DNA of 64,000 nucleotides from Austropuccinia psidii (lineage: Eukaryota > Basidiomycota > Pucciniomycetes > Pucciniales > Sphaerophragmiaceae): contig JALGQZ010000007.1 in NCBI GenBank assembly GCA_023105745.1, positions 53,487,569 through 53,551,568 on the forward strand. The letters are read 5' to 3'. Every line of letters starts with the position of its first letter. Position 1 is the first letter of the stretch. The translations under genes were made by a program, and so were the position numbers. Shown here piece by piece: positions 51,544 through 63,696 of the stretch. The notes below the pieces were generated by a model, which worked only from the letters and a program-made list of their open reading frames with translations, did no database searches and was not told the DNA's origin.

Positions 51544-51733
51544 AAAGCCAATTAATTAAGTAAAAAAAAGGTTATTTCAAAAAAGAAATAAAAATATAAG
51601 CCTCACTTATAATATGAAAAAAATTATTTTTTTAAGGATTTTTTGGATTATAAGTATTTTTTATATGTTTTTAAATTTTTCAATATAAGAAAAAAGATTT
51701 AAAAAGAGTAAAAAAAATATGTCACAGGTAAAA

Positions 51734-51752
51734 TATCACGGCTGGGCCCCCA
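51734..51752 (-). promoter_or_regulatory. Primer-binding site adjacent to the 5' LTR of the composite
   Basis: TGGGGGCCCAGCCGTGATA on the minus strand, two bases inside the LTR. Its reverse complement ends CCCCCA. A C before CCA would fit a eukaryotic tRNA-Pro discriminator, but the primer is not proven. Confidence 0.75.
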
Positions 51753-51754
51753 AA

Positions 51755-53596
51755 TGTAAGGTGTGGATATGAAACTTTGATAAAAAATCAAGTACTTTTC
51801 CTGTCCTCAAAATTTGTATAAGGTAAAATTCAATTAAAAATAGTAAGAAATATTATTTTTAAGAGAAAACACGCCAATTTTATTGTTTATAACTTTATTA
51901 GTATAAAACAATAATATTATAAAAATTTATTGTTTTACCAACAATAAAAATTTATCCAAAAAATACTCTACAAGAGATATTTTAAGGCTACAAAAGAAAT
52001 TTCTTCAAGAGCAATTTCAATTGGAATTAATTGAGCAAAGAGCTGCAAGCAATTAATTAAAGAACAGAGTCTTTAAAAAGAATATTAAAGAGAAAACACG
52101 CCCAAAAGTGACCAGAGTGAATTTGGAAACAAAGTGACAAAGTTAACAGTGATGAAAGATGCTTTAATTCACTTATGGGGTGGTTCAGGGGTAAAAAATG
52201 ATTATAAGAGTTACAAACAATGATTATAATGATTTTTTCACGTGGTTAAAACGTTCAAAATGATTTAAAAAGGGTGGTTGGAATCTTTTATTGATTGGTT
52301 TAACAGTTTTAAACTAATTAATAAAAGGAAAAGATTCTAACATGAAGAGAAAAGTGGGGCAAAGAAGACATTCTTTTATATCCATCAATTCTCTTACCCC
52401 AAAAGTAAAATTTACTCTTGTCAGTCGTGAAAAACAGTCTGACAACAGAAAAGCCAATTATGGCATCATTGAACCCTGGTTTAGACCAAAAAAGGGCTGG
52501 TTTAAGCCATTTTTAGCCATTTTTAGCCATTTTAGACCCTTAAATCAGCCATTACTATAGCAATACCAGGCCTAGAGCCTTCAAAACACGTCAGAATGTG
52601 TGTCAGAGGCGTAGAAACCAGTTAAAACTGTTTTTACTATGATTGTTTTATCTTAAGGGTAGTTTTACCCTCTTGGCAACAGCTAAAACTACCCCAGTTG
52701 GTATCAAAACCTCATCATCAATTGAGTTCACAGACCCTGTAACTCAATTCCAGGCCAAAAGTGATGAACTTTTGCGTGAATTTTGACATCCCACGCCTGT
52801 CAGCAAGGATTTTGGGGGTCTAGCTCCCCCTTAGAGCTGGAGTTCCTTTTCCCCCCCAAATTTAATCTTTCCAATTTATTTTTTCCTTTAATTCCTCATC
52901 ATGTATTATACTTATAATTTACATATGTAATTCAATTCAATTGTACAGTACAATACAGTAATAATTGACACCTCATATGTAAATCAAAGTTCACTTATGT
53001 AATACACGCGCACATTTTGACATTTCAATTGAATTCAATTGAAAATACTTTAATTCCTCATAACTTCTAAACTAAACACAACACCTCAATTTTAACACAA
53101 AATTTGATGGTTAACACCACATGTGGTGTGAATTAAATTAAGGTTTTGAGGATTTTCAACTTTTGTATTGAAAATACTAAAAACTTAATTTAAGCTTATT
53201 TAGAGTTGAGTTACAAGAATTTCACTCAGAGGTGATCCCACCTGATTTTTTATGAGGAATCCAATGGTGAAATAAATTTTATGTGTTTATTTATTGGATA
53301 AAAAGTTATGATAATTTTTATATAACTTTTTTCCAAATTTATTTATTTTTTCACAATTTTGTTAAAATTTTATTTTTACTTAATTTTTTCAAGTATAAAA
53401 GTAATTTTATACTTACAAAATTTAATGTATTTTTTTATTTTTAAATTGTAATTAATTTTTTATTTTTAATATAATTTTATATTTATATTTTGATTTTTAT
53501 TTTAATAATATAAATAAATTTATTTTATTTATATTAATATGTTATTTTTTATATTTGTGGTCTTTTGGGTATATGAAATTACCTCTAAGGCTCACA
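51755..53596 (-). repeat. 5' LTR of the composite Ty3 element
   Basis: 1842 bp, the same length and termini as 37731-39572. About ten substitutions by eye: five C to T and two G to A changes relative to the other LTR, all in that direction, plus three transversions. ORFs inside it are the same random ones seen in the partner LTR. Confidence 0.92.
52373..52383 (-). promoter_or_regulatory. Candidate TATA box in the 5' LTR
   Basis: The minus strand reads GGATATAAAAG in an otherwise AT-rich LTR, about 620 bp before the LTR 3' end. Transcription would start some 30 bp downstream, giving an R-U5 of roughly 590 bp. Confidence 0.4.
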
Positions 53597-53601
53597 ATTT
53601 G
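53597..53601. repeat. Target-site duplication ATTTG, right copy
   Basis: ATTTG follows the LTR terminus CTCACA and pairs with 37726-37730, proving that the outermost LTRs belong to one integration event or its later derivative. Confidence 0.85.
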
Positions 53602-55124
53602 AAAGCTAATAGTATCAGAATGAATTAAGATAAAGCTAATATTAATTCTAAATAAAACAAATTTGACATTAATAAATTGGATTTAGTCTTCCACATTGAT
53701 GAAATTATTATTCAAATAGTAGCTCATCAATGAATTTGAATATCAATTAAACAGTAAAAAAATTATTTTTGTGCAATTTTTTTATTACAGACACAAAATG
53801 AATACCAATAATATCTAAAGAATACTAAATTTAAGCTAAAAAATGATTATTTGTTTGGAATTGATCTTGATAATTCCTACAATACCAGAAAATTGAGAAT
53901 AATTTTTAAAATAACACCATTTCCTTATGTATTTAGCCTGAAAAGAGCCAATGATTTAATATGGAAATTCAGTAATTTCTCTGACTTTTTTTTGAAAAAA
54001 TAAAAAAGGTATGAATGAAAAATCTTACATACAGAGCCTATGTGGTTTTTAAATGAAACTTTGATCAAAAACCGGCTACTATTTATATCTTCAAGAATTA
54101 TCCGGTGTAAGAATAAGTTCAAAACAGAACTTTCTAAAGTAAAATACCCCAAATATGTTCTTTTTATTTTCCTGATATCAAAACAAGAATATTATAGAAA
54201 TTTAATTCTTATTAAAATGAAATATTTATTCAGGAAATAATTTACAAGATAAACTCAAGGATATCAATTTATTTATAAAAGAATTTATATTCTGTATTAA
54301 TTAAGCAAGTATAAACAATAATTATGATATATTTAATATATTTAGAATCATATTAAATAGAAAAAATTACAAGAATAGATCAGATGAGCGTAAAATCTGG
54401 TTCATAGACTTAAAAATCACAAAGGAGGATTAAATTGTATTTTGGAAATGGATTAACAGTGAAAGAGGATGTAAAAGCTAACAGATGTAATTATAATTCT
54501 CTTTTAAAGAGTCAATCTAATTATACAAAATTTAAAGCACCAATTTTGACATTTGCTGCATTTTTGAAAAATGTTTAGATATTTGAATACTTTTTCCAAA
54601 AAAATCCATTCTTAAAATTTTACCAATTTTCCTGAAATTTTGAGCCAAACTCAATTTTTCACTATCACTTGATTGATTTACCACCTTTTAATATCTAAAA
54701 TCTTTATATTGAAGCAGATTCCTCAAAAATAATTATTATTTCAGCTTGATGGTTATCATTATTTGTTGATTTTATGGTATCTGAGAATAGCTCTGAGGCT
54801 TAAAACATCCTTTTAACAAAAACCTATAAAACAAATATATTGAAAAGAAGAAATATTTGATTATTATGAAAAATCTTCTGAAGAAGTTTATGATGAAAAA
54901 TAGAGGAGGCAATGTTCTCAATAACAACCACATTGGAGCTCCACAGCTGAGTGTAAGTATGACCAAATCAAAAACATTTTTTTCAATTTTCTCTGTAACT
55001 AATTCCTTACTTTTTCAATATTCTTAAGTATATGCAATTTGGTGATAATTATAATCAGAGTCACAATGAGAGCTACAACTAAGAAAGAGAAGAACTATAC
55101 AAATTATAGGGGACATAGAAGGTT
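53602..55124. other. AT-rich DNA, no gene seen
   Basis: It continues the AT-rich sequence interrupted at 37730. Small ORFs (53925-54152, 54040-54240, 54772-54966) look random. Confidence 0.5.
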
Positions 55125-57022
55125 CAAGGTGCAAGATTTGACTGTGAAACTGATGATAATATCACTATTAATCAACAGTACTATGTCTGTTCTTATGAAA
55201 TATAATAATAAAATATTATTATAACCACAATTAAATAATTAAAGAATTATTTATTTCATGTGTTAAACACTACTAGTGATTTTAACAGTGAGCAGTAATT
55301 GTCTACAAGAATCAATTACAAGAAAAGTTTAATAATAAAACTTCTTTTATTAAAATAATAAAATTATTTTAATATATAATTATCTTTTTCAAGAATAATT
55401 ATAATGATAATTCTTGAAAAAAACTTAAAGAATTAAGATTAAACCACTCACTAATATTCCAAAGAAATTATTGAAGATAATATAGAGGGTTTTGATGTAG
55501 AATTGTGGATTTAAAGGATCAAAATGTATTTATAACAATATTACAACAATATATAGTTGGATTCTATGATTTAACGTCTTTCTGATTGATTCTGAAAGAT
55601 TTAAAACACTTAAGAATAGCTTTACTAATACTTACTTGTTGGTAATAATTGTTTAAATGAATAATAAGATGATTCCTGGAAAAAACAGCAAGAGGAGGCC
55701 TCTTTTAAGTCAACAACAGCTCACAGAGGCATGCAATGGAGAAAACTGAAAAACCAGTGAGTGAGAAAACAATAAACCTTTTTGGATTATTGATTGCATC
55801 ATCTGTTGTCACGTAAGATTATCATAATTACTTAATTGATGCTTTTACATGACTACCAACCCCAATATGGTTTAGAATAAAAGGAGTAAAATCTGTAAAT
55901 ATTCTTTTATTCCAAAAAAATCATTTATCTCTCAAAGCTATCAATGTTGTTGGCAATTTCATCACAGGTTGTAATTACTGTGAATTTTGAAGATTCAGTG
56001 TTTCATGTAGAATAGTCAAAAATGGACTGTAAGTAAACATTTTAATTTTACTAGTAAAGCCATAATTATTCTTGGTTGTACCATAGATAATACAGTTCTC
56101 CATTAGTCCTGAAAGTTTCAGAAAGATTCATTGAGAATTTTCTTTTATAATGAATTTTTGAAGTTTTTACCTCATTTTTACGTAGAATTGCCAATATCAG
56201 TGTTTCACTGGTTGCTATGAGGTAAATCAATGGATAAAAGTCCAAAAAGGGTTTTGATTACTCTTTTGGGGTTTATGCATGGAAAATTATTAAGAATTGA
56301 CATGGTTACAGGAGTCTAAGTAGCTGTTTACCTCCTTGGCACCTCAAAATAGCAGGTTATTTGCTATTTTCTTAAGATTTACAGTAGTTGTAACATGGTA
56401 ACCAAGTTCCCAAAGGGTTTTAGTTTAACAATTAGGCCAAGATCAGCCATGGATCCAAGATTTGGAGCTGTCCACGCCTCTGAGGCCTCAGAAGCTGGGT
56501 ACCCTGGCTCTCTTTGATGTCTTTTGTCCCCCTTGCCTATTTTTCACATCAAAATAGAAATTTAAGCTTAAAGTGAGATATCCACTATGGGTGTACCAAA
56601 TGTCCATGTAAGAATACCATGATATTAAGTGCTCAAAACATGCATAACACTATTCTTAGTGTATATGTAACATGGTACTTCTCACATTCCCATTATTTTG
56701 GCGTGAAATTAAGAAAAACAAAAATTTTCACGGATCTTTTATGTGGTATTGAAGTATTTTCCATTTTACCACCTCAAAGAGTTAATTTGAGCTTATTCAC
56801 TCTATGGAGCTACCCTGGGTGAATGTTTGTGTAGAATCCAAATATGGCCTTAAATCCATGGATTTACTTCCTCAATTAAATGTTATTCATCTTTTCTGAA
56901 ATCAAAAATGATGAGTTTTGGATATATGCATGACTTATCAGTTATGCATAATTCAAAATTTATTTTTAAGATAATTGTGGCCTATTTGGGTATGTAAAAT
57001 ATACCTCAAGGCTCACACAAGG
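55125..57022 (-). mobile_element. Solo Ty3-family LTR with 5-bp target duplication CAAGG
   Basis: The LTR spans 55130-57017 (1888 bp), starting TGCAAGATTTGAC and ending CTCAAGGCTCACA in plus reading, on the minus strand. CAAGG occurs at 55125-55129 and again at 57018-57022. Near the start it shares GTACTATG and CTGT landmarks with the 3' end of the LTR at 57160-59322. No PBS or coding region adjoins it, so it is a solo LTR left by LTR-LTR recombination. Before insertion the site read GGTTCAAGGTGTGGAAC. Confidence 0.8.
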
Positions 57023-57159
57023 TGTGGAACGAAACACCTTTTGAAGCATTAATTTTGGAAATTTCCATGTAATTTTGCTGTTATGAACCACCCAATGAGG
57101 GGATACCTGTCATTTACTTTCTTGAAATGATTTAAATTATCAATTTGAAGATTGAAATG

Positions 57160-59322
57160 TGTGAGCCTGTGAGGTATATATGACATACCCATAAGGCAAC
57201 ACATAACTTTATATACAGCTGATTTAGTCTTGAACAGAATTTTCAGGTGAAATTAAAATGAAAAACAACAAAAAATAAGTATAACTTTTGTTTGGATAAA
57301 CAAATTACAATTATTATGTCATTTTTGGATTCTACACCAAAAATAACCTAGGGTAAACCCATAGGGTGTTATACCCAAAAATGCTTATTTCTTAAGTTAT
57401 TGGAAAATTTAAGAATCTCACAGTACTCATGTAGATTTTTTAGCATTTTTTTTAAATTGTTAAATTTAAGCTTAAAAAAGCTCAAATTTAAAGCTGCATA
57501 AGGTTTATGCAAACTTACCAAAATTTTGTTAAAATTGAGGTGTTGTGTATATTTACTGAATTGGCTAAGGATTTGCCATACAGGATGTAAATCCTGCATG
57601 AGCTCAATTCAAATTTGTGTAAGGCCATAGTATGGCTTTAAGTAAATAAAAGGGCGAAATCCATTCAAAAAGGTGGGACAAAGGAAAAAGACCAAACAGA
57701 GCTGGGGTACACAGCTATTTGGATCTGCAAAGATTCAATTAAGGTTGACCACCTGTATTGGAGGATTTACAACCTTAATTTAAGCTGTAAGATTAGAATT
57801 TGATCCAGCCTTAAAGTTCAAACTGGTTTTATCCCAATTTGGACAGGAGTTTCAAACTGCCAAAGGGTAAATCCCAATATGCAAGCTTGAAATTAAAGTC
57901 TTCAGAGCTGTCAAAGCTTAAATAAGCTTAAAATCTTAAGCTTACAAGTATCAAAACCTAATCAAAAATTAAGGTTTAGTGTGTATTTCTATTTTATGTG
58001 GAAAAATAGCAATAACTTCAAAAATTCATTAAAAGTCCAAATCTTGATGGATTTGTTTGAAAATTTCACAAAGATTACAATTCAATGTTTCTGTGTATAA
58101 ATTGGATTTTAAGTATCTTCTATAGGCATGTCTTACTGTGAATTAGCCTGGAACATTACTCTTTTAATTAAACTTAGAGAAAATTAAGATTTCTTTGAAA
58201 ATTAAGTAAAAATTGAGTTTAAGATATTTTTACTTGGAACTTTATTCTTATATTGTTCATGTGATTAAATTTAATGTAAATGAACTTTTTTCATATTAAA
58301 ACTCAAAATAATTAACTTAAATGAGGATTAAATTTACTTGGAGTTAAGAATAACACCAGTGACTTTAAATTAGAATTAAAAATAAGTTACCTTAAGTTAA
58401 GAACCTTATTTTTAAGCATGGTTTTTCAGTTTTGCCCTGAGCGCGCCCTCTATATCCATTATTAATCATGAGAGGTGCTCTGCAGACATAAAAGGAGTCT
58501 ATTCATCACTGTTTTTGTCCATCAATTCAATCCAATCCAATTGTATTAGACATTTAAACAGGCAAAGTTTTATTATGTATAAAATATTATTATTAAGATA
58601 TTTATCAAGTATTTTATTCTTTATAAATCCTTAATTAAATAATTGAAATCATAGAAATTAGATTATTGTTGTAATCACTAATAATATATTGTATTTTATA
58701 AGATTATTGTCTTAAAATATCTTTTAAAAACCAAAAAATTCCTCTTAAAAACTCTTCAAATCATCTTTTTATTATATGAAGTTGTTTTATCTTTCAAAAG
58801 ATTAATTTTTGGTGTGTTTTCAACTTATAATAATTATTGAATATAATAACTGTTTTATTAGACTTGTTGTATTAATTATATATTCTAAGTAAGTTTTTCT
58901 CTAAAATTCTATAGTTTTTTATCTATTATTAGTTTTTTATAGAATTTTTCATAAGAATTATATCTGCACAGTGTGTGCTATAATTTATTTTCATGAATAA
59001 TCTTTATATTACTTATAAGTGGTTAAATATTCATATTTTCCACATGTAATTGTCTCATTAAGAGCTTTACACTTCTTATTGTTATAGCTTTCAGTGACTT
59101 CAATAATGATAGAATAATTATGACTTATTATAATTATTCATATTTGGCTTATTATTATATTATATAATAATAATTAAATTTATTTTTTCAATATAATTAT
59201 TTTAATAATTATATTTAATTTGTGATTATAATATCTTGTTATATTATATTTGTCTACTGAGGACAGTCATAGTACTCTTGATATTGTTACAATTATCAAT
59301 ATTTTAATAGACAAACCTTAAA
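57160..59322 (+). repeat. 5' LTR of the plus-strand Ty3 element
   Basis: It begins TGTGAGCCTGTGAGG and ends AACCTTAAA, where relatives end CCTTACA, followed by a 2-bp spacer and the PBS. At about 2163 bp it is longer than the other LTRs here. Its 3' partner would lie beyond the window. It is oriented opposite to the solo LTR that ends 142 bp before it. Confidence 0.75.
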
Positions 59323-59324
59323 TT

Positions 59325-59342
59325 TGGGGTCCTGGTCATGAT
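59325..59342 (+). promoter_or_regulatory. Primer-binding site of the plus-strand Ty3 element
   Basis: TGGGGTCCTGGTCATGAT follows the LTR end. It matches the other sites in this window at most positions, notably TGGGG, CC and TGAT. Confidence 0.65.
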
Positions 59343-59869
59343 TGTAACCAATTTTTGGGACATAAATCATATTCTAGACCTTATTTTACTCCCTTTTAAC
59401 GTAAAATTGCCCTATTTATCTTAATATTGGCTTTCTTGGGACTTATCCCTCATAAATAATCTTTATAATATTATTAAAGTGTTTTTCATTAAGAATGTTG
59501 TTTGAAAAAATATACTATTTAGTCACTTGGAATGAATTCCTTTTGTCTAACCAGTGGCTTTTTCACATCACAGACTTGAAATTTATTCTTTGAGTTATTC
59601 TAGTATAAAGTGAATAATAATACAATTTTGATTAATAACTTATTCATTTCATAATTATTATTCCTTCAAACAAAATGGAAATCAAATAGAGAGCTTAAAA
59701 ATATTTCTTAAAAACATTTTTCTTTTATCTTTAGACATTTTTTCTTAATTTTGACGTAATTTACCATAAATTACATTATAAAAACTTTATTCAATAAGTT
59801 GAGTTTATAAGGTATTTTTATTGTTGGATAAAATAATTTATATTTTTACTTTTCTCTATTGTCATCCAT

Positions 59870-59997
59870 CAGAGAAAGCTCTTCAGACTCTGAGGCATCA
59901 GAGTCTAGTATTGAAATTCAAACCAGCCAAGCACCAAGGGGTTTAATTACCAAAGAACCCTTTAAAGGTCCAGAAGGTGAATTCAATTCATTTCTTA
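59870..59997 (+). other. Short ATG-less open segment upstream of gag, bracketed by splice-like signals
   Basis: A pyrimidine-rich acceptor (CTATTGTCATCCATCAG) precedes an open frame reading ESSSDSEASESSIEIQTSQ and KEPFKGPEGEFNSF up to GTACAT. A donor AAG/GTATTT 61 nt before the acceptor (about 59809) would define an upstream intron. No ATG lies in the segment. It is the equivalent of 45571-45782. Confidence 0.45.
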
Positions 59998-60024
59998 GTA
60001 CATTTTTATTAAAATTGATGTGAA

Positions 60025-63000
60025 ATGACTCCTACTAGAAGTGGAAGCAATTACTCCATCCAGTCAAATGGATCTGGACCAGGAAATTCAAGTCAAAAAT
60101 CCAAAAGACAAGAATGTCAGCCCAGAGGAGAGGCACAAAGGGAGGATGCCAGAACTTCCACCAGTTCCCAAAGGTTAGCCAGCACCTTTGAACCTCTTAT
60201 TGATAGTCCAGAAGCTGACATAACTGCTATTGCTGTCAGACCTGAATCATTTCCAACAGGAAGGAATAGAGATATACCAGTCTCAGTACAAGAGCTGGTT
60301 TATGGCGGAAAAGCAGAAGGAGTAATGACTTTTGCCAAGTATTTGGATAGGCACAATGAACTCTTATCTTCAAGTGAAAAAGTTCAGGGGCCCAGAAAAG
60401 ACAGAAGAACCTCTGAGGGGTGGGGCACCCATGCCTTGCAAAGGACAAGTCCAACAGATAAAAGCTTGGTTGAAAAACCAAAGCATGTTGTCAGAGGACT
60501 AGAAGAAGAAGTTGGCCCAAGGAAAGGACAACAGCCCAGTGGAACCTCCCCAAGCATCCACCAGCAAAAATCTGCCTCAAAAAGTTGCAAACAAGGAAAA
60601 GAAAACCCCAAAGAGCAATCAGAAGAGCAAGCAAAAGGCAAAAGGAAAGGCAAAATCCAAGTGGAACAAGCCTTATACACAGAATTACAGAATTACCAAG
60701 AAACGGAAGACAGCCATGGACAATGTGTTCAATATGGAAAGAGCTCTGATGGAATTCAAAGCCAAGGAAGAGGAAAGATTGAATCAATAATTTCCAAAGA
60801 AGTAGACCTTGTAAGGCTTGTAAGTCATTTCGAACCTTGTAATAAAGAAATTTCAGCAAAGCTTAATAATTTTGAGTATATCCAACAGAAGTTGGGAAGA
60901 GAGAAATTGCAAGTAAAAGAGTCAAAAAAGACCATAATTGGTCTAGAAAGTGTGAAAAAAGACAATATATTGTCTTTGATGCAAATTTGTGCAAGAATTG
61001 AGTCTAATTTTAGCTTACTGAATCAACCAGATGACAATTATATTTCTTTTATAGCTAGACAGTTGAAAGAATTAAGAATACAAGTTTAGAGCTTAGAAAA
61101 CTCAACTGGCCACAATGCAGCTCTTCCCCAAGAACAATTGGAAAAAAGTGACAAAGCAAGACTTGAATTGAAAGAAGATATTCAATCAATTATTAATAAT
61201 ATATCACTGAAGAATTATTTGCCAAGACAGTCCACACCAATTCTTGACAGAAATGTGCTTAACTTGAATAATGACTTACATCATACAATTTCAAGAAATG
61301 CAGAAGTGGAGACTGCTTGTAATTTTGAAGACATTCCAAGATTAGAGGAATTGCCAACCTTAAGTGTTGAAGGAGAATATAATCATATGGACTTTATGAA
61401 ATAATTGATATGTTTAAGGAAGACTTTAACATACCAGATGAATACATAAGTGCCAGATTACACTCCCTGTTTACCAAATCAGCAAAGAAATGGTATTACA
61501 AAATGAGGCAAGACCATCGTAAACATTGTTGGCCTTGGTGGAAAGAACAAATTATTACCAAATGGGAAAATTATTCCTGGAGATTTAAGATGGAAAATTC
61601 TTTTGAAGAAGCCATTTTTAATATTGAAAGGGACAGGCATATGTCTTGGGTTCTTAAACAGAAAGACAGATTAACTGCTCTTCATCCTGATATGTCTGAA
61701 ACAATGATTCATAAAAGAATATTAAGAAAATGTGGTGGGGGCCTTGAGCATGCTATAAGAAGCAGATGTATTGAGCCTTGCTCTACAGAAGATTATATTA
61801 ATGCCATAGAAGGCATAACAACTAGGAAAAAAATTGGAAGAAATTGGTATAAACCCCCAATGGACAGCAAGACCAGTTGGAAACCAATTCCAAACCCAAT
61901 AAGCCACATGACAAAGCTCCTTTGAGATTTCATAAATGTGGAAGTACATCTCATTTGGCAAACACTTGTCCCAAAGAGACAAGAATAAATGAGTTAGAAA
62001 TAGATAAAGTTGAAGACACAAAAGAAACAAATAATGTATCTTTACATGAAAGTGATTCTGAGCCTTCTAAAGAGGAGGAGATACCAGAGGGACTTAGTAT
62101 AGAAAATATTAATTTTTCCTTTGAAGTAACAGAAGTGCATACTCACTCACCACAGTACAGTGAGGAATGTATGGATCTCATACATGTTCAAGATGTTAAA
62201 ATGCATAGAACCAAACCTTCCAGAGGTAAAGGTTATACAGCTGGAGAATCTTGTATTACTAATATTGTGACAAACAACAGAGAAGCCAAGTTACATTTTG
62301 ACTCAGGTCCTTTTTGTACTTGTGTTGGAAAATATTACCTTGACAGGATTTATACCAATTGGAAAGAAAGCTTAATGCCAATTGAAGGTATAAAATTCAG
62401 CAGTGCTAGCCAAGATATGCACCCCTTGGGCATTTTTGAAGCAGAAATGATATTCCATCATGCTTCAGGAAGTATCACATTAAAAGTTGAATTCGTTGTT
62501 ATGAATATTTTTACTTCACAAAACCTTATACTTGGAAATGATTATCTCAATATCTATGGAATTTATATTCATAACTATAAAGACAGATGTTTCATTATAG
62601 GTGAAAATAAAAGGCAAAAACTTGCTTTTCCTCCAGAAAAAAGGGAAATAACTGTCATTAAACATGTAAAGAATGTTAATAAAGAAAAATTTGTGTCAGA
62701 TAAGCTAATTGAAGCACAAATTAGTACTGAACTAACCTTAGAAATGAAGGAAGAACTTATTGAAATTTTATTTCAATACAAAGAGGCCTTTTCTTCTGAT
62801 AATGAACCACTTGGGGCTATCAAAGGCCATGAAGTGAGCTTTATGCTTAATGTGGAAAGAACTTACCATCCACTATTAAGAAGACCAGCTTACCCAGCTA
62901 GCCCTAGGGCTAGAGAAGCATTAGAAAGTCATATTAATGAGCTAGTGAAACTGGGAGCTCTTAGTAACATTGGGCACAATGAAGAAGTAGAATTCACAAT

Positions 63001-63696
63001 GCCTGTAATCATTACTTGGCATAATAATAAATTAAGGATGGTTGGTGATTTTATAGCATTGAATATCTAAACTATTCCAGACAGGTATCCAATTGCTAGA
63101 ATGCATCAGACTTTGACTCAATTCTCCAAAGCAAAGTTTATCACTTCTATGAATGCTTTTAAAGGTTTCCATAAGAATGCTTTGACAGCTCATGCTAGGA
63201 TATTATTAAGGATTATTTCTCATTGTGGTATTTATGAATACTTGAGGATGCCTTTTGGTATTAAAAATGCACCCTCTCATTACCAAAGAATGATGAATAC
63301 CATTTTCCCACATGAATTATCAGAGGGATGGTTAATCATTTATATTGATGACATTATCATTTTTTCAGAAACATGGCAATTTCATTTAGAGAGACTTTCA
63401 TTAGTAATTAGAAAAATTCTTCAAGTGAACATGAAAATATCTCTTAAAAAATGTAATTTTGGGTTTCATGAGCTGAAAGCTCTAGGACATGTAGTATCAG
63501 GACTGAGCCTCTTGGAGTTGATAAAAACAAGGTTTCTGCAGTTTTACTGAAACAAATACCCCAGAACAAAAAAGAAATGATGTATTTCTTAGGGTTTGCC
63601 GGTTATTACAGACAACAACTTAAAGATTTTGCAATCAATGCCAAATCATTGTACAGAATTTGTGATCAACAAACTGTCTTTGAGATGACACAGGAA
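60025..63696 (+). pseudogene. Ty3/gypsy gag-pol of the plus-strand element, decayed and cut within pol
   Basis: ATG at 60025 (MTPTRSGSNYS) opens gag. TAG at 61087 interrupts it, a frameshift lies near 61404 and another near 61900, TAA at 63068 breaks the RT N-terminus, and a further shift lies near 63510. Domains recognised: charged N-terminus; gag domain (61410-61830, WWKEQIITKW, SRCIEPCS); zinc knuckle with its first Cys replaced (FHKCGSTSHLANTC, about 61935); protease DSGPFCTC at 62300; RT with [19 protein letters not shown] and IYIDDII near 63345; then [11 protein letters not shown] to FEMTQE. At about 63696 the sequence leaves this family and enters the chromovirus integrase fragment; RNase H and its own integrase are missing. 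It is older and more diverged than 39596-45520. Confidence 0.88.

Larger units (their letters stand above)
37731..53596 (-). mobile_element. Composite Ty3/gypsy retrotransposon (15.9 kb) with a duplicated 5' part and captured foreign block
   Basis: The outer boundaries are two 1842-bp LTRs (37731-39572 and 51755-53596) in the same orientation, flanked by the ATTTG duplication, so the whole unit behaves as one insertion. Read 5' to 3' on the minus strand: LTR, PBS, leader, gag copy A truncated in protease (51329-48794), foreign block (48793-46377), the last 383 bp of an LTR (46376-45994), a second PBS and leader, gag-pol copy B (45520-39596), polypurine tract, LTR. The segments 43009-46376 and 48794-52136 are a near-identical 3.4-kb direct repeat. 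LTR divergence is about 10 in 1842 by eye, so the insertion is young compared with the relics elsewhere. Confidence 0.85.
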
